Source of the DNA: Candidatus Thorarchaeota archaeon
GTDB lineage: Archaea; Asgardarchaeota; Thorarchaeia; Thorarchaeales; Thorarchaeaceae
Assembly: GCA_016839345.1 (NCBI GenBank)
Contig: JAEOUL010000292.1
Coordinates: 1-5,825, forward strand
DNA: 5,825 nt
Reading direction: 5' to 3'
Below, one piece after another: positions 1 to 5,683 of the stretch (its first letter is position 1; every line of letters begins with the position of its first letter). The notes beneath the pieces are model-generated. The model saw only the letters and a list, made by a program, of their open reading frames with translations, was not told the DNA's origin and ran no database searches. The translations under genes were made by a program, and so were the position numbers.

Positions 1-711
1 GTCAGTTAGGTCAACATCGAAAAATGCGATTCCTTCTTCTTCATCATTCAGCTTTACTAAGCGTTGACCCTTTGGAGAAGTTATTTGTGAATGTCCAGAA
101 AAGCTGATTTCTCTCTCAACGCCTGTGCGATTTGCAGTGGCTGTAAAGACACGATTCTCAATTGACCTCGTTATCATTGCGTCTTGACCGAATGGTAAGA
201 CAAGATTTGCAGGATGTAGAATAGCTTGTGATCCCTTAAGAGCAAGAATTCTTGCGACTTCAGGAAAAATCCAGTCAAAGCATATCATCACCCCAAACTT
301 ACTTCCCTTGAATTCAATCACTGGAGGTTCTTCATTTCCAGCAAGGAACCAAGACTTCTCATTTAGGAATAGGTGTATCTTTCTATAGGTGGTGATATGT
401 TTTCCATTAGCGAAAATCCCTGCAGAGTTGTACAAACCTCTGTTAGTTCTCTCACAAAGACCAGCAACAACTAATCTTCCTCCTCTCGACCATGCTAGTA
501 ATTCAGAGGACATTGGACCTATTGGAATCGTTTCCGCCGAGTCCTCAGCTTCCTCAATATTTTGGAATACATACCCTGAATTGCATAACTCTGGCAATAC
601 GAGAACATCTACTGACCTCTTCGTTGCCTCCTGAAGTAATTCTTGAACTCTGGAGATGTTATCTTCTACATTTGCTATCTGTGGTTTCATTTGTCCAACA
701 GCGAGTCGCAT
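1..711 (-). CDS. Nitrilase-superfamily (carbon-nitrogen) hydrolase, C-terminus cut by window edge
   Basis: The frame is open from an ATG at 711 to the left edge (237 codons, no stop). It therefore lacks roughly the last 25-40 residues of a usual 260-280 residue family member. The translation starts MRLAVGQMKPQIANVEDN, typical of the first strand of the fold. All three catalytic residues of the superfamily are visible: Glu41 in LPELCNSGY, Lys111 in YRKIHLF and Cys144 in MICFDWIFPE. Family members hydrolyse amides or carbamoyl groups in the cytoplasm through a cysteine acyl-enzyme. The GGTG ribosome site lies 8 nt before the ATG and supports this start. The gene sits 77 bp downstream of, and in line with, the methylthioadenosine phosphorylase gene. 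An omega-amidase role like that of bacterial MtnU or Nit2 is therefore possible. N-carbamoylputrescine amidase or another aliphatic amidase is equally open from sequence alone. The superfamily call is secure; the substrate is not. Confidence 0.93.
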   Translation of the reverse strand, partial: MRLAVGQMKPQIANVEDNISRVQELLQEATKRSVDVLVLPELCNSGYVFQNIEEAEDSAETIPIGPMSSELLAWSRGGRLVVAGLCERTNRGLYNSAGIFANGKHITTYRKIHLFLNEKSWFLAGNEEPPVIEFKGSKFGVMICFDWIFPEVARILALKGSQAILHPANLVLPFGQDAMITRSIENRVFTATANRTGVEREISFSGHSQITSPKGQRLVKLNDEEEGIAFFDVDLTD

Positions 712-771
712 AGTGAAAACACCATTTTCCTAATACAGACTAGCTGCTTTGTTTCATTCGGTCAGTCAATA

Positions 772-784
772 ATACACTATGTAT
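772..784. repeat. Short palindrome between phosphorylase and nitrilase genes
   Basis: Five-base arms ATACA and TGTAT flank a 3-base centre. The element lies just after the phosphorylase stop codon and about 60 bp before the nitrilase ATG. On the minus strand the adjoining bases read GTATTATT, which could serve as a weak TATA box for the nitrilase gene. It is short enough to arise by chance in AT-rich DNA, so this is only a candidate regulatory site. Confidence 0.2.
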
Positions 785-788
785 CGAC

Positions 789-1649
789 TCAGAAAAGACC
801 ATTTTCCATCGCAGTCTGACAATCACAATTGGCTTTCTTTGGAATGTTGGAGATCATTTCGAAGGTCAATTTCCTAACCCGTTCAACATTCTCAGCCATG
901 GTCTTTAGGACCATCGCGTGCGTTACATGCTCTTCACCATGAACATCATAATCAGTTGGCATTGAAATGTTCACAAAGCAGATTCCAGCCTCACGAGCTA
1001 GTGCCGCCTCAGGATATGCAGTCATACCAATGACATCCCACCCCTGGTTGTGATAAAACATTGATTCAGCTGTAGTTGAGAATCTTGGTCCATTAATGCA
1101 GACATAAGTTCCTTTCTCATGAACTTTATACTTCACTTGCGCAGCAGTGTCAACAGCCACCTTTCTCAACTCAGGACAGAACGGTTCTGCAAAGGGGAGA
1201 TGCGCGATAGTTCCTTCCTCAAAGAATGTGTCTTTGCGAACACCCATTGTTCTATCAAAGAGTTGATCCGCAATCACAAATTCACCAAGTTTGACTTTGT
1301 CCGGTTGAAGACTACCTGTGGCTGCTGGACTGATGATTCGTTTCACTCCTAGAGCTTTCATTCCCCAGATATTCGCTCTGTAATTAATCATATGTGGAGC
1401 AATTGTGTGTCCTCTACCATGCCTTGCAAGAAATGCAAAAGTGCGGCCTTTAACAGTGCCCAGGATGAAATTATCTGATGTAGCACCATATGGCGTGAAC
1501 ACCTTGACCTCGATTGGATTTTCAATAACTTCCGAATCATAATTTCCGGACCCACCAAACATTCCAATCTCAGTCGGGATGATCTCTTTTAGCTCCTCTG
1601 ATTGACTTCTATCGACTGGTACAACTGATAGTTTTGCTTCAAATGCCAT
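789..1649 (-). CDS. mtnP: S-methyl-5'-thioadenosine phosphorylase
   Basis: This 286-residue enzyme belongs to the trimeric or hexameric purine nucleoside phosphorylase family. It should split methylthioadenosine with phosphate into adenine and 5-methylthioribose-1-phosphate in the cytoplasm. Visible signatures are the phosphate loop GMFGGSG (29-35), ARHGRGHTIAPHMINYRANI (75-94), the MTAP-like PFAEPFCPELR (152-162), NGPRFSTTAES (186-196) and MPTDYD (230-235). The two Asp residues of DYD (233 and 235) match those that bind the adenine base in human MTAP and favour a 6-aminopurine substrate. The tail has a CDC motif (275-277), like the CxC pair described in Sulfolobus and Pyrococcus homologues. 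The start at 1649 has an AAGGTGGAG ribosome site that begins at the stop codon of the upstream phosphoribosyltransferase, 14 bp away, so the two are almost certainly co-transcribed. The N-terminus runs about 15-20 residues longer than in many homologues. Methylthioinosine phosphorylase is a less likely alternative. Confidence 0.93.
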   Translation of the reverse strand: MAFEAKLSVVPVDRSQSEELKEIIPTEIGMFGGSGNYDSEVIENPIEVKVFTPYGATSDNFILGTVKGRTFAFLARHGRGHTIAPHMINYRANIWGMKALGVKRIISPAATGSLQPDKVKLGEFVIADQLFDRTMGVRKDTFFEEGTIAHLPFAEPFCPELRKVAVDTAAQVKYKVHEKGTYVCINGPRFSTTAESMFYHNQGWDVIGMTAYPEAALAREAGICFVNISMPTDYDVHGEEHVTHAMVLKTMAENVERVRKLTFEMISNIPKKANCDCQTAMENGLF

Positions 1650-1666
1650 TTTCTATCTCCACCTTA
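1650..1666 (-). promoter_or_regulatory. Ribosome binding site of the phosphorylase, touching the upstream stop codon
   Basis: Read on the minus strand, the TAA stop of the phosphoribosyltransferase (1666-1664) runs directly into GGTGGAGATAGAAA and then ATG. The AGGTGGAG stretch matches the archaeal 16S anti-Shine-Dalgarno region. Its placement fixes the start at 1649 and suggests that translation of the two salvage enzymes is linked. Confidence 0.6.
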
Positions 1667-2329
1667 ACTCTTCAATCTCCAAACCTTGTCAAGAGGGTAC
1701 TCGATTCTTTTTAGATAACCCATATGTGCCTTTATCTTCGATAACTGATCATCAGAGAGTACAATGTTGTTATACTCTCGAAGATGTTTCTTGAGTTCCA
1801 TTGTACTGAGCTCTTTAACTTTCTCTCCTTCAAAGATCTTGGTAATTAATGACGTGAGATCCTCATAGAAATTCCAAGGCCATATCTCCCATGCCCAAGC
1901 TACTTCAACACCGAAGTAATCCGGAGTGAATTTAGAACCTGCGATGTGCATGAGAGTTGCACTCTTAACATCGATTGGTCCGCATTCTTTTACATGCTCA
2001 ACAGCCATGGTGAGACTCTCTCCAGTATCAGTTATATCATCTATAACCAAAACCCGTTTTCCCGTTACATCTCCAGTTAGGGGACATGTCAACTTGGCTC
2101 TACCATCTTTAGTAGCTGTGACTCCCCAATGGTCAATCTTGACGCTGAACAAGTCTTTGATACCGAGAAGGTCACATGCAATTCTTGCATGAACCCATCC
2201 GCCTCTCGCGATTCCAACTATTGCATCGGGTTTCCAGCCAGATTTCTTCACCTTTTCTGCAGTTTGATATGCATAATTGTAAATGTCATCAAAATCAAGC
2301 ACGTAGCACAATGGACCTTTTAGTTCCAT
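1664..2329 (-). CDS. Purine phosphoribosyltransferase of the archaeal COG2236-like type
   Basis: This is a type I phosphoribosyltransferase of 221 residues. The PRPP-binding loop VLVIDDITDTGES (93-105) is textbook, with the acidic pair Asp97-Asp98 and the TDTG phosphate loop. VGIARGGWVHARIACDLLG (38-56) is the usual second region around the pyrophosphate loop. A Trp-rich stretch, WAWEIWPWNFYEDL (145-158), resembles the base-covering part of archaeal 6-oxopurine and adenine phosphoribosyltransferases. The last 60 residues form a helical tail with KELSTMELKKHLREY. The gene is first in a two- or three-gene unit with methylthioadenosine phosphorylase. The likely job is therefore to convert the released adenine plus PRPP to AMP. 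Family members differ between adenine, hypoxanthine, guanine and xanthine, so the base is inferred from context only. A GGTGG ribosome site at 2339-2343 supports the ATG at 2329. Confidence 0.9.
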   Translation of the reverse strand: MELKGPLCYVLDFDDIYNYAYQTAEKVKKSGWKPDAIVGIARGGWVHARIACDLLGIKDLFSVKIDHWGVTATKDGRAKLTCPLTGDVTGKRVLVIDDITDTGESLTMAVEHVKECGPIDVKSATLMHIAGSKFTPDYFGVEVAWAWEIWPWNFYEDLTSLITKIFEGEKVKELSTMELKKHLREYNNIVLSDDQLSKIKAHMGYLKRIEYPLDKVWRLKS

Positions 2330-2338
2330 AACAATCAG

Positions 2339-2373
2339 CCACCGAAGACACGATTTTGCGGACTATGATAAAA
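2339..2373 (-). promoter_or_regulatory. Probable promoter and leader of the salvage operon
   Basis: On the minus strand a TATA-like box, CTTTTATC, is centred near 2370, about 41 bp before the ATG at 2329. The usual archaeal spacing of about 25 bp puts the transcript start near 2344-2347. That leaves a leader of some 15-18 nt that just contains the GGTGG ribosome site (2339-2343). The geometry is consistent, but the box is not a perfect consensus. Confidence 0.45.
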
Positions 2374-2388
2374 GTATGTCCCTATCAT
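2365..2388. repeat. Inverted repeat ATGATA-N12-TATCAT over the TATA box (candidate operator)
   Basis: Perfect 6-base arms lie at 2365-2370 and 2383-2388. The first arm falls on the TATA-like box of the salvage operon, so a dimeric repressor bound here would block TBP. Half-sites whose starts lie 18 bp apart are on nearly the same face of the helix. No regulator gene is adjacent, and arms this short occur by chance, so this is tentative. Confidence 0.25.
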
Positions 2389-2521
2389 CACTCTTGGTCA
2401 GGAAAAGTAGTAGGGGGTGTCCACTGCATAGTTGGCTGAACAGAGATATCAAATGAAGAGAAATGTATTGGAAAAGAACCCCGAAATTGCCGCCAATGAT
2501 GAAACAGGCTAGTGGATGAAC

Positions 2522-3373
2522 CTACAACATTTCTACATAAAGTGAATTATATTCACCTGGAGTATATACAACTCTGAATGTGAATTTATCACCCATCTTT
2601 GCTTTGACTGGTTTCTTTATTGGTATGAATAGCTGTTTCCATCCATCTTCCATGTATAGTTTGATATCTTTGAAAATTACTGATTCAAAGAAACCAGCAA
2701 GTCCATGTATTATGCCATTATTGACGATATGAAATGTCAGTTGTTTATCAACTGAGAAATCTGATGGCGGATTTGTAAGATCAAATTCATCTAGAACTTG
2801 AATATCTGCAAGGTCTCTTGCTGCTTCAGAACTTACTGTTTGGACTACACTTGGAAATCGAAGTTGCTCAAAAGAAAACCGTTCTGCCATTACAGAACTC
2901 TCTACTGGGACTGTGTATATTGTGACCTTCTGTGGAATGATGAAACCTTCTGGTTTCAAGATTTTATCAACTGCATGAAGACTGGCTGGAACTTGTTGTT
3001 CAATTAGGAGAATCGATGATAGCATTTCACAAATAACGACGTCCGCTCTTTCAGTAGGAATGAAATCTGAAAAGTGTCCCTTGATGAATTCAATTTTATC
3101 TGCAACTCCATTCAACGCAGCTGCTTTTCTTGCATAATCCAAAGACTCTTGATTGATGTCGATTGCCGATACTCTTTCAGCTCCTGCTTTAGCAGCCATA
3201 ATCGCTAGAATTCCAGAGCCTGTTCCAATATCTACAACATAATCATTTGGTTTTACAATTTGACGAATAGCTTGATTGAATTTAACGAGTCGTGACTTCT
3301 GTCCAAGTAGCATAGCTGAATGCAGCATATGGAATGGCGTTGCATAATCACGTTCTTTCATCATTTTTGCCAT
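2522..3373 (-). CDS. PRMT-like class I SAM-dependent methyltransferase
   Basis: The 283-residue protein has a Rossmann methyltransferase domain followed by a beta-rich C-terminal half. Motif I is VVDIGTGSGILAIMAAKAGA (46-65), and Asp72 in AIDIN is the acidic residue at the end of strand 2. Several features follow protein arginine methyltransferases. HSAML (18-22) aligns with HEEML. CEMLSSILLIE (115-125) places Glu116 and Glu125 nine residues apart, as in the double-E loop. LKPEGFIIPQKVTIYTVPVE (139-158) aligns with the region after that loop. GWKQLFIPIKKPV (244-256) aligns with THWKQ and the strand after it, the His being replaced by Gly. Prokaryotic relatives are usually annotated as predicted RNA methylase or L11 methyltransferase-like. 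The target (protein Arg, RNA or other) is unknown. The ATG at 3373 may be slightly too far upstream: Met4 or Met5 would suit a leaderless transcript from the TATA box at 3386-3391. The gene is divergent from the TPR gene. Confidence 0.88.
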   Translation of the reverse strand: MAKMMKERDYATPFHMLHSAMLLGQKSRLVKFNQAIRQIVKPNDYVVDIGTGSGILAIMAAKAGAERVSAIDINQESLDYARKAAALNGVADKIEFIKGHFSDFIPTERADVVICEMLSSILLIEQQVPASLHAVDKILKPEGFIIPQKVTIYTVPVESSVMAERFSFEQLRFPSVVQTVSSEAARDLADIQVLDEFDLTNPPSDFSVDKQLTFHIVNNGIIHGLAGFFESVIFKDIKLYMEDGWKQLFIPIKKPVKAKMGDKFTFRVVYTPGEYNSLYVEML

Positions 3374-3385
3374 AACGAATCTTAC

Positions 3386-3391
3386 TTATAA
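3386..3391. promoter_or_regulatory. Symmetric TATA box between divergent genes
   Basis: TTATAA reads the same on both strands and lies in the 61 bp gap between the methyltransferase and TPR genes. On the plus strand, CTTATAAT would start transcription near 3413-3416, giving a leader of about 20 nt before the GTG at 3435. On the minus strand it would start near 3362, at Met4 or Met5 of the methyltransferase and hence leaderless. Archaeal promoter direction is set by flanking BRE sequence, so use in both directions is a proposal. Confidence 0.45.
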
Positions 3392-3434
3392 TCCAAGTGT
3401 GAGCGAGCATCCATGACATAAGGCTGGATTTGAC

Positions 3435-4595
3435 GTGTCTGAAAATATCATCAATTCCGCAATGCAGGCTCTTGAGGAAGGTCGTCCTTTAGATGCGATA
3501 GCCCTATTGGAACCAATTGTTGAAAATGATGATGGAGATGTAGATGCACTAGTCTGTCTTGGTATGGCCTACGTTCAGACCGAGAATCCAGAGAAGGCTG
3601 TGCTTGTACTTGAACAAGCTGAGGAGCTTGTAGAACAGCATTATGTAGTAGAACTATTTCTGGGACGTGCTCTATGGGCACTTGGGAAACTGTCTCATGC
3701 AGAAGACAGAATTCGTGAGGCTTTTCAACTCGACAATTCAGAACCTGAAGTCTGGCTCGATCTTGGAAGGCTAATGTACAGCAGCAGCCAATATAGAGAA
3801 GCTTTGAATCATCTTCAAAATGGATTGGAAATATTTCCTGAAGAAATTGGAATCCGTGGTCTCTATGCTTTGACACTGTATAGACTCGGAGACTTCACAG
3901 CTGCTACAGATGAGTGGGCTAAAGTCCATCGGTTAGATCCCGAACTTATGTCTGCAATTTCAAATTACGCATATCTATTATTGATTCAGAAGAGATCACA
4001 TGAGGCCTCACAATTTGTAGGGCGTGCAAATATAGTCGATCCAACAGACTACCGATCTCAGATACTGCTTGGGGAATTGCGACTACAAACTAACGAGTAT
4101 GATGGTGCAATTGACTGTTTCAATCAGGTTCTTCAGCAAGATCCAGACAACATAGAAGCATTATCCAGATTAGCGTACTTGGCTCATCTTGTAGGGGATG
4201 ATGAAAAACGCAATCTATACCTAGAACGAGCTGAAGCTGAGCTAGGTAAAGACCCAGAATCATGGAGGGGGTTATGTTGTTTGTATTCTCAATTAGAAAT
4301 GAGTGATGAGTATATTGACTGTCTTATTCGCTGGAGTCAAGCGGATGAAGGTGCAGCAGCTCCCTGGGTTCTGCTTGCTTCTGAATACAATCGTATTGGC
4401 CGACTTGAACCAGCCAGGAACGCCTGGAGAATGGTTTTTGAACTTCGCGGATATGTCAAGATTTGTTGTTCTGAGTGCAAAAAAGAGGTTCGACTTCCTT
4501 ATGATACAGCCCTTGGATTTGATGTTTATCAAGAACTTTCCTGTGAGGAATGTGGGACAACAATTATCATGCCAGCAAGTCTAGCAGTGACATGA
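3435..4595 (+). CDS. TPR-repeat protein with C-terminal zinc ribbon
   Basis: The 386-residue protein is made of about ten consecutive 34-residue helix-turn-helix repeats from residue 3 to about 335. They show the TPR pattern, for example DVDALVCLGMAYVQTENPEKA, EPEVWLDLGRLMYSSSQYREA and YRSQILLGELRLQTNEYDGA, with repeats ending in DP or similar before the next begins. Such arrays form a superhelical scaffold that binds other proteins. After the repeats, Cys345-x2-Cys348 and Cys370-x2-Cys373 form a likely single zinc site separated by 21 residues. No signal peptide or membrane segment is visible, so it should be cytoplasmic. The GTG at 3435 is the first possible start after an in-frame TGA at 3414. 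Met10 (3462) is an alternative but would clip the first repeat helix. Its stop codon overlaps the start of the Nudix gene, which points to a shared transcript. The partner and function are not known. Confidence 0.9.
   Translation: MSENIINSAMQALEEGRPLDAIALLEPIVENDDGDVDALVCLGMAYVQTENPEKAVLVLEQAEELVEQHYVVELFLGRALWALGKLSHAEDRIREAFQLDNSEPEVWLDLGRLMYSSSQYREALNHLQNGLEIFPEEIGIRGLYALTLYRLGDFTAATDEWAKVHRLDPELMSAISNYAYLLLIQKRSHEASQFVGRANIVDPTDYRSQILLGELRLQTNEYDGAIDCFNQVLQQDPDNIEALSRLAYLAHLVGDDEKRNLYLERAEAELGKDPESWRGLCCLYSQLEMSDEYIDCLIRWSQADEGAAAPWVLLASEYNRIGRLEPARNAWRMVFELRGYVKICCSECKKEVRLPYDTALGFDVYQELSCEECGTTIIMPASLAVT
4431..4556 (+). other. Zinc-ribbon segment encoded at the end of the TPR gene
   Basis: The segment covers residues 333-374 of the TPR protein, with Cys-x2-Cys pairs 345/348 and 370/373 around a short predicted beta segment (EVRLPYD...LGFDVYQEL). 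An extra Cys344 precedes the first pair. The spacing is typical of single-zinc ribbon knuckles found in archaeal nucleic-acid-binding and protein-binding proteins. Zinc binding is inferred from the Cys pattern only. Confidence 0.6.
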
Positions 4596-4597
4596 TG
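4592..4597 (+). promoter_or_regulatory. Overlapping stop and start codons linking TPR and Nudix genes
   Basis: The sequence ATGATGA contains the TGA stop of the TPR frame (4593-4595) inside two tandem ATG codons of the Nudix frame (4592 and 4595). The only upstream Shine-Dalgarno-like bases are AGTGA at 4586-4590, very close to the ATG. Re-initiation by ribosomes finishing the TPR gene is therefore the likely main route to Nudix translation. Confidence 0.6.
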
Positions 4598-5053
4598 AAT
4601 GAAAGAAGATACCCTCGGTTTCCTATTCCCGGGGTAGGAGCCATCGTTGTCAGCTCTAAAGGCGTTCTCCTAGTTAGACGAGACAAGGATCCGGGAAAGG
4701 GTCTCTGGAGTATACCCGGTGGAGGAGTCGAAACTGGTGAAACTCAGGAGGAATCTGTTATTAGAGAGGTTGCAGAAGAAACTGGAGTTCGATGTGAGAT
4801 AGTAGATTTTGTCAGCACTCTAGATTTGATTACTCCAGATGAATCTGGGCGAATTGAATTTCATTATTTGCTAAACCATTATCTTGCTCGTGCAACGACG
4901 GAAACCACAAAGCCTGAAACACCTGAAGCAGAGGTGGGTTGGTTCCATCCTGATAACCTGCCTCTAGATATAGCAAGCCCTCGAATAACAAAATTAATTC
5001 TCTCAGTGAAAGAACGAATTATCAAAATAATGAATGAATTCGATAGTTTGTGA
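4592..5053 (+). CDS. Nudix hydrolase
   Basis: The 153-residue protein carries a complete Nudix box, G-x5-E-x7-R-E-V-x-E-E-x-G-V, at residues 44-66. The metal-binding core is REVAEE (58-63). Enzymes of this family cleave a nucleoside diphosphate linked to another group, such as ADP-ribose, oxidised dNTPs or dinucleotides. GVGAIVVSSKGVLLVRRDKDPGKGLWSIPGG before the box is the standard first half of the fold, and VGWFHPDNLP follows as the usual third-strand region. The sequence does not settle the substrate. I chose the ATG at 4592; a second ATG follows at 4595. A longer version from 4550 would read through the zinc-ribbon coding region of the TPR gene in another frame and is unlikely. The start overlaps the TPR stop (ATGATGA), which indicates translational coupling. 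Length is normal for the family. Confidence 0.93.
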   Translation: MMNERRYPRFPIPGVGAIVVSSKGVLLVRRDKDPGKGLWSIPGGGVETGETQEESVIREVAEETGVRCEIVDFVSTLDLITPDESGRIEFHYLLNHYLARATTETTKPETPEAEVGWFHPDNLPLDIASPRITKLILSVKERIIKIMNEFDSL

Positions 5054-5099
5054 AAGCGCAAGTTAGGAATATGTCTATTAGCTAGGAATTGCCAAGAAA

Positions 5100-5107
5100 T
5101 ATAAAAG
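5100..5107 (+). promoter_or_regulatory. TATA box of the membrane-protein gene
   Basis: TATAAAAG, preceded by purine-rich CCAAGAAA that could act as a BRE, is the best TATA match in the window. Normal spacing puts transcription start near 5128-5131. That lies after the ATG at 5111, so this box argues for a downstream start codon at 5159 or 5168. Confidence 0.6.
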
Positions 5108-5158
5108 CCGATGGACACACAGGGAGATATAGCGGAGAATTTTCTGACCAAAGGAAGT

Positions 5159-5635
5159 ATGTATACAATGTTCAGAACAATTATGGCACTACTTATCGCG
5201 TTAGTGACTGCTTGCATCATCGGAGCCTTTCAAATCCTTGGTCTCGATCTTGCGGCAATCCAAGCTATCATTGGTAGCGGTAACATTACCGATAACCTCA
5301 TGCTCATGGGTGCGACGCTCTTTGGAGTTTTGCTGTTTCCATACACTGCAGCTACAGCGGCGGTCCCAATATATTCCCCACTTGTAGCACTAGGTGTTGC
5401 TGGTTTCATTGCTGGATTGATTTCCAAGAGTGGCGTCCGAATGCTGTTTGTTTCAATCATCTCAATGGTACTCTTCTTCCTAGGGTTCTACATTTTGACC
5501 TGGTCTGGAGACCCTACCAATCTTGAGGCTATGTTCAACATAGCAAGAAACATGGTCATAGACCTTGGAGTTGCATTCGGTCTACTATTCATACCCGGCA
5601 TAATCGGAGCTTCATTAACGTCTGAGGACTATTAA
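5159..5635 (+). CDS. Small multi-pass membrane protein of unknown function
   Basis: Counted from the ATG at 5159 this is a 158-residue, very hydrophobic protein. It has about five candidate membrane segments: roughly 4-27, 48-68, 72-88, 95-115 and 132-152. The loop between the fourth and fifth is the longest polar stretch (SGDPTNLEAMFNIARN). It ends in a short charged tail, LTSEDY. I recognise no family and see no catalytic motif or ligand-binding pattern. An in-frame ATG at 5111 would add 16 polar residues, but it lies only 4 bp past a strong TATA box and upstream of the expected transcript start. The ATG at 5159 has AAGGA only 3 nt before it; for the third ATG at 5168 the same bases are 12 nt away. 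Either downstream start is possible. Its own promoter suggests it is not part of the TPR-Nudix unit. That it is a real membrane protein is fairly certain. Confidence 0.75.
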   Translation: MYTMFRTIMALLIALVTACIIGAFQILGLDLAAIQAIIGSGNITDNLMLMGATLFGVLLFPYTAATAAVPIYSPLVALGVAGFIAGLISKSGVRMLFVSIISMVLFFLGFYILTWSGDPTNLEAMFNIARNMVIDLGVAFGLLFIPGIIGASLTSEDY

Positions 5636-5652
5636 GTTCTTAAAATGAATCA

Positions 5653-5683
5653 GGGGGCGACTAAGCCCCCGGCGCTCTTTTTT
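5653..5683 (+). terminator. Hairpin plus T-tract terminator between convergent genes
   Basis: A perfect 6-bp GC stem (GGGGGC at 5653-5658, GCCCCC at 5665-5670) encloses a 6-base loop and is followed by TCTTTTTT ending at 5683. It starts 18 bp after the membrane-protein stop. On the other strand the same hairpin lies directly after the stop of the DHH gene, followed by only a weak T-rich stretch. It probably ends the plus-strand transcript well and the minus-strand one less well. Confidence 0.7.

Noticed and set aside
389..713. Two plus-strand frames of 73-81 codons opposite the nitrilase gene.
   Set aside because: They overlap the coding strand of an enzyme with an intact catalytic triad and show no domain signal.
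2432..2512. A 26-codon plus-strand frame beginning TTG, with an internal ATG at 2453 (MKRNVLEKNPEIAANDETG).
   Set aside because: It lies in the gap between two minus-strand genes, has no convincing ribosome site or promoter and no recognisable similarity. It is too short to support from one sequence.
3451..3876. A 141-codon open frame antisense to the TPR gene.
   Set aside because: Its His/Gln/Leu-rich composition is what antisense reading of repeated TPR codons gives. The plus-strand frame has clear domain structure.
3435..4455. Possible tandem DNA repeats in the TPR gene.
   Set aside because: The periodicity is at the protein level (34 residues). The nucleotide sequences of the repeats have diverged and form no DNA repeat.
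4550..4591. A 14-codon N-terminal extension of the Nudix protein.
   Set aside because: It overlaps the end of the TPR zinc-ribbon coding region in another frame and is not part of the Nudix fold. The ATGATGA overlap is a better start.
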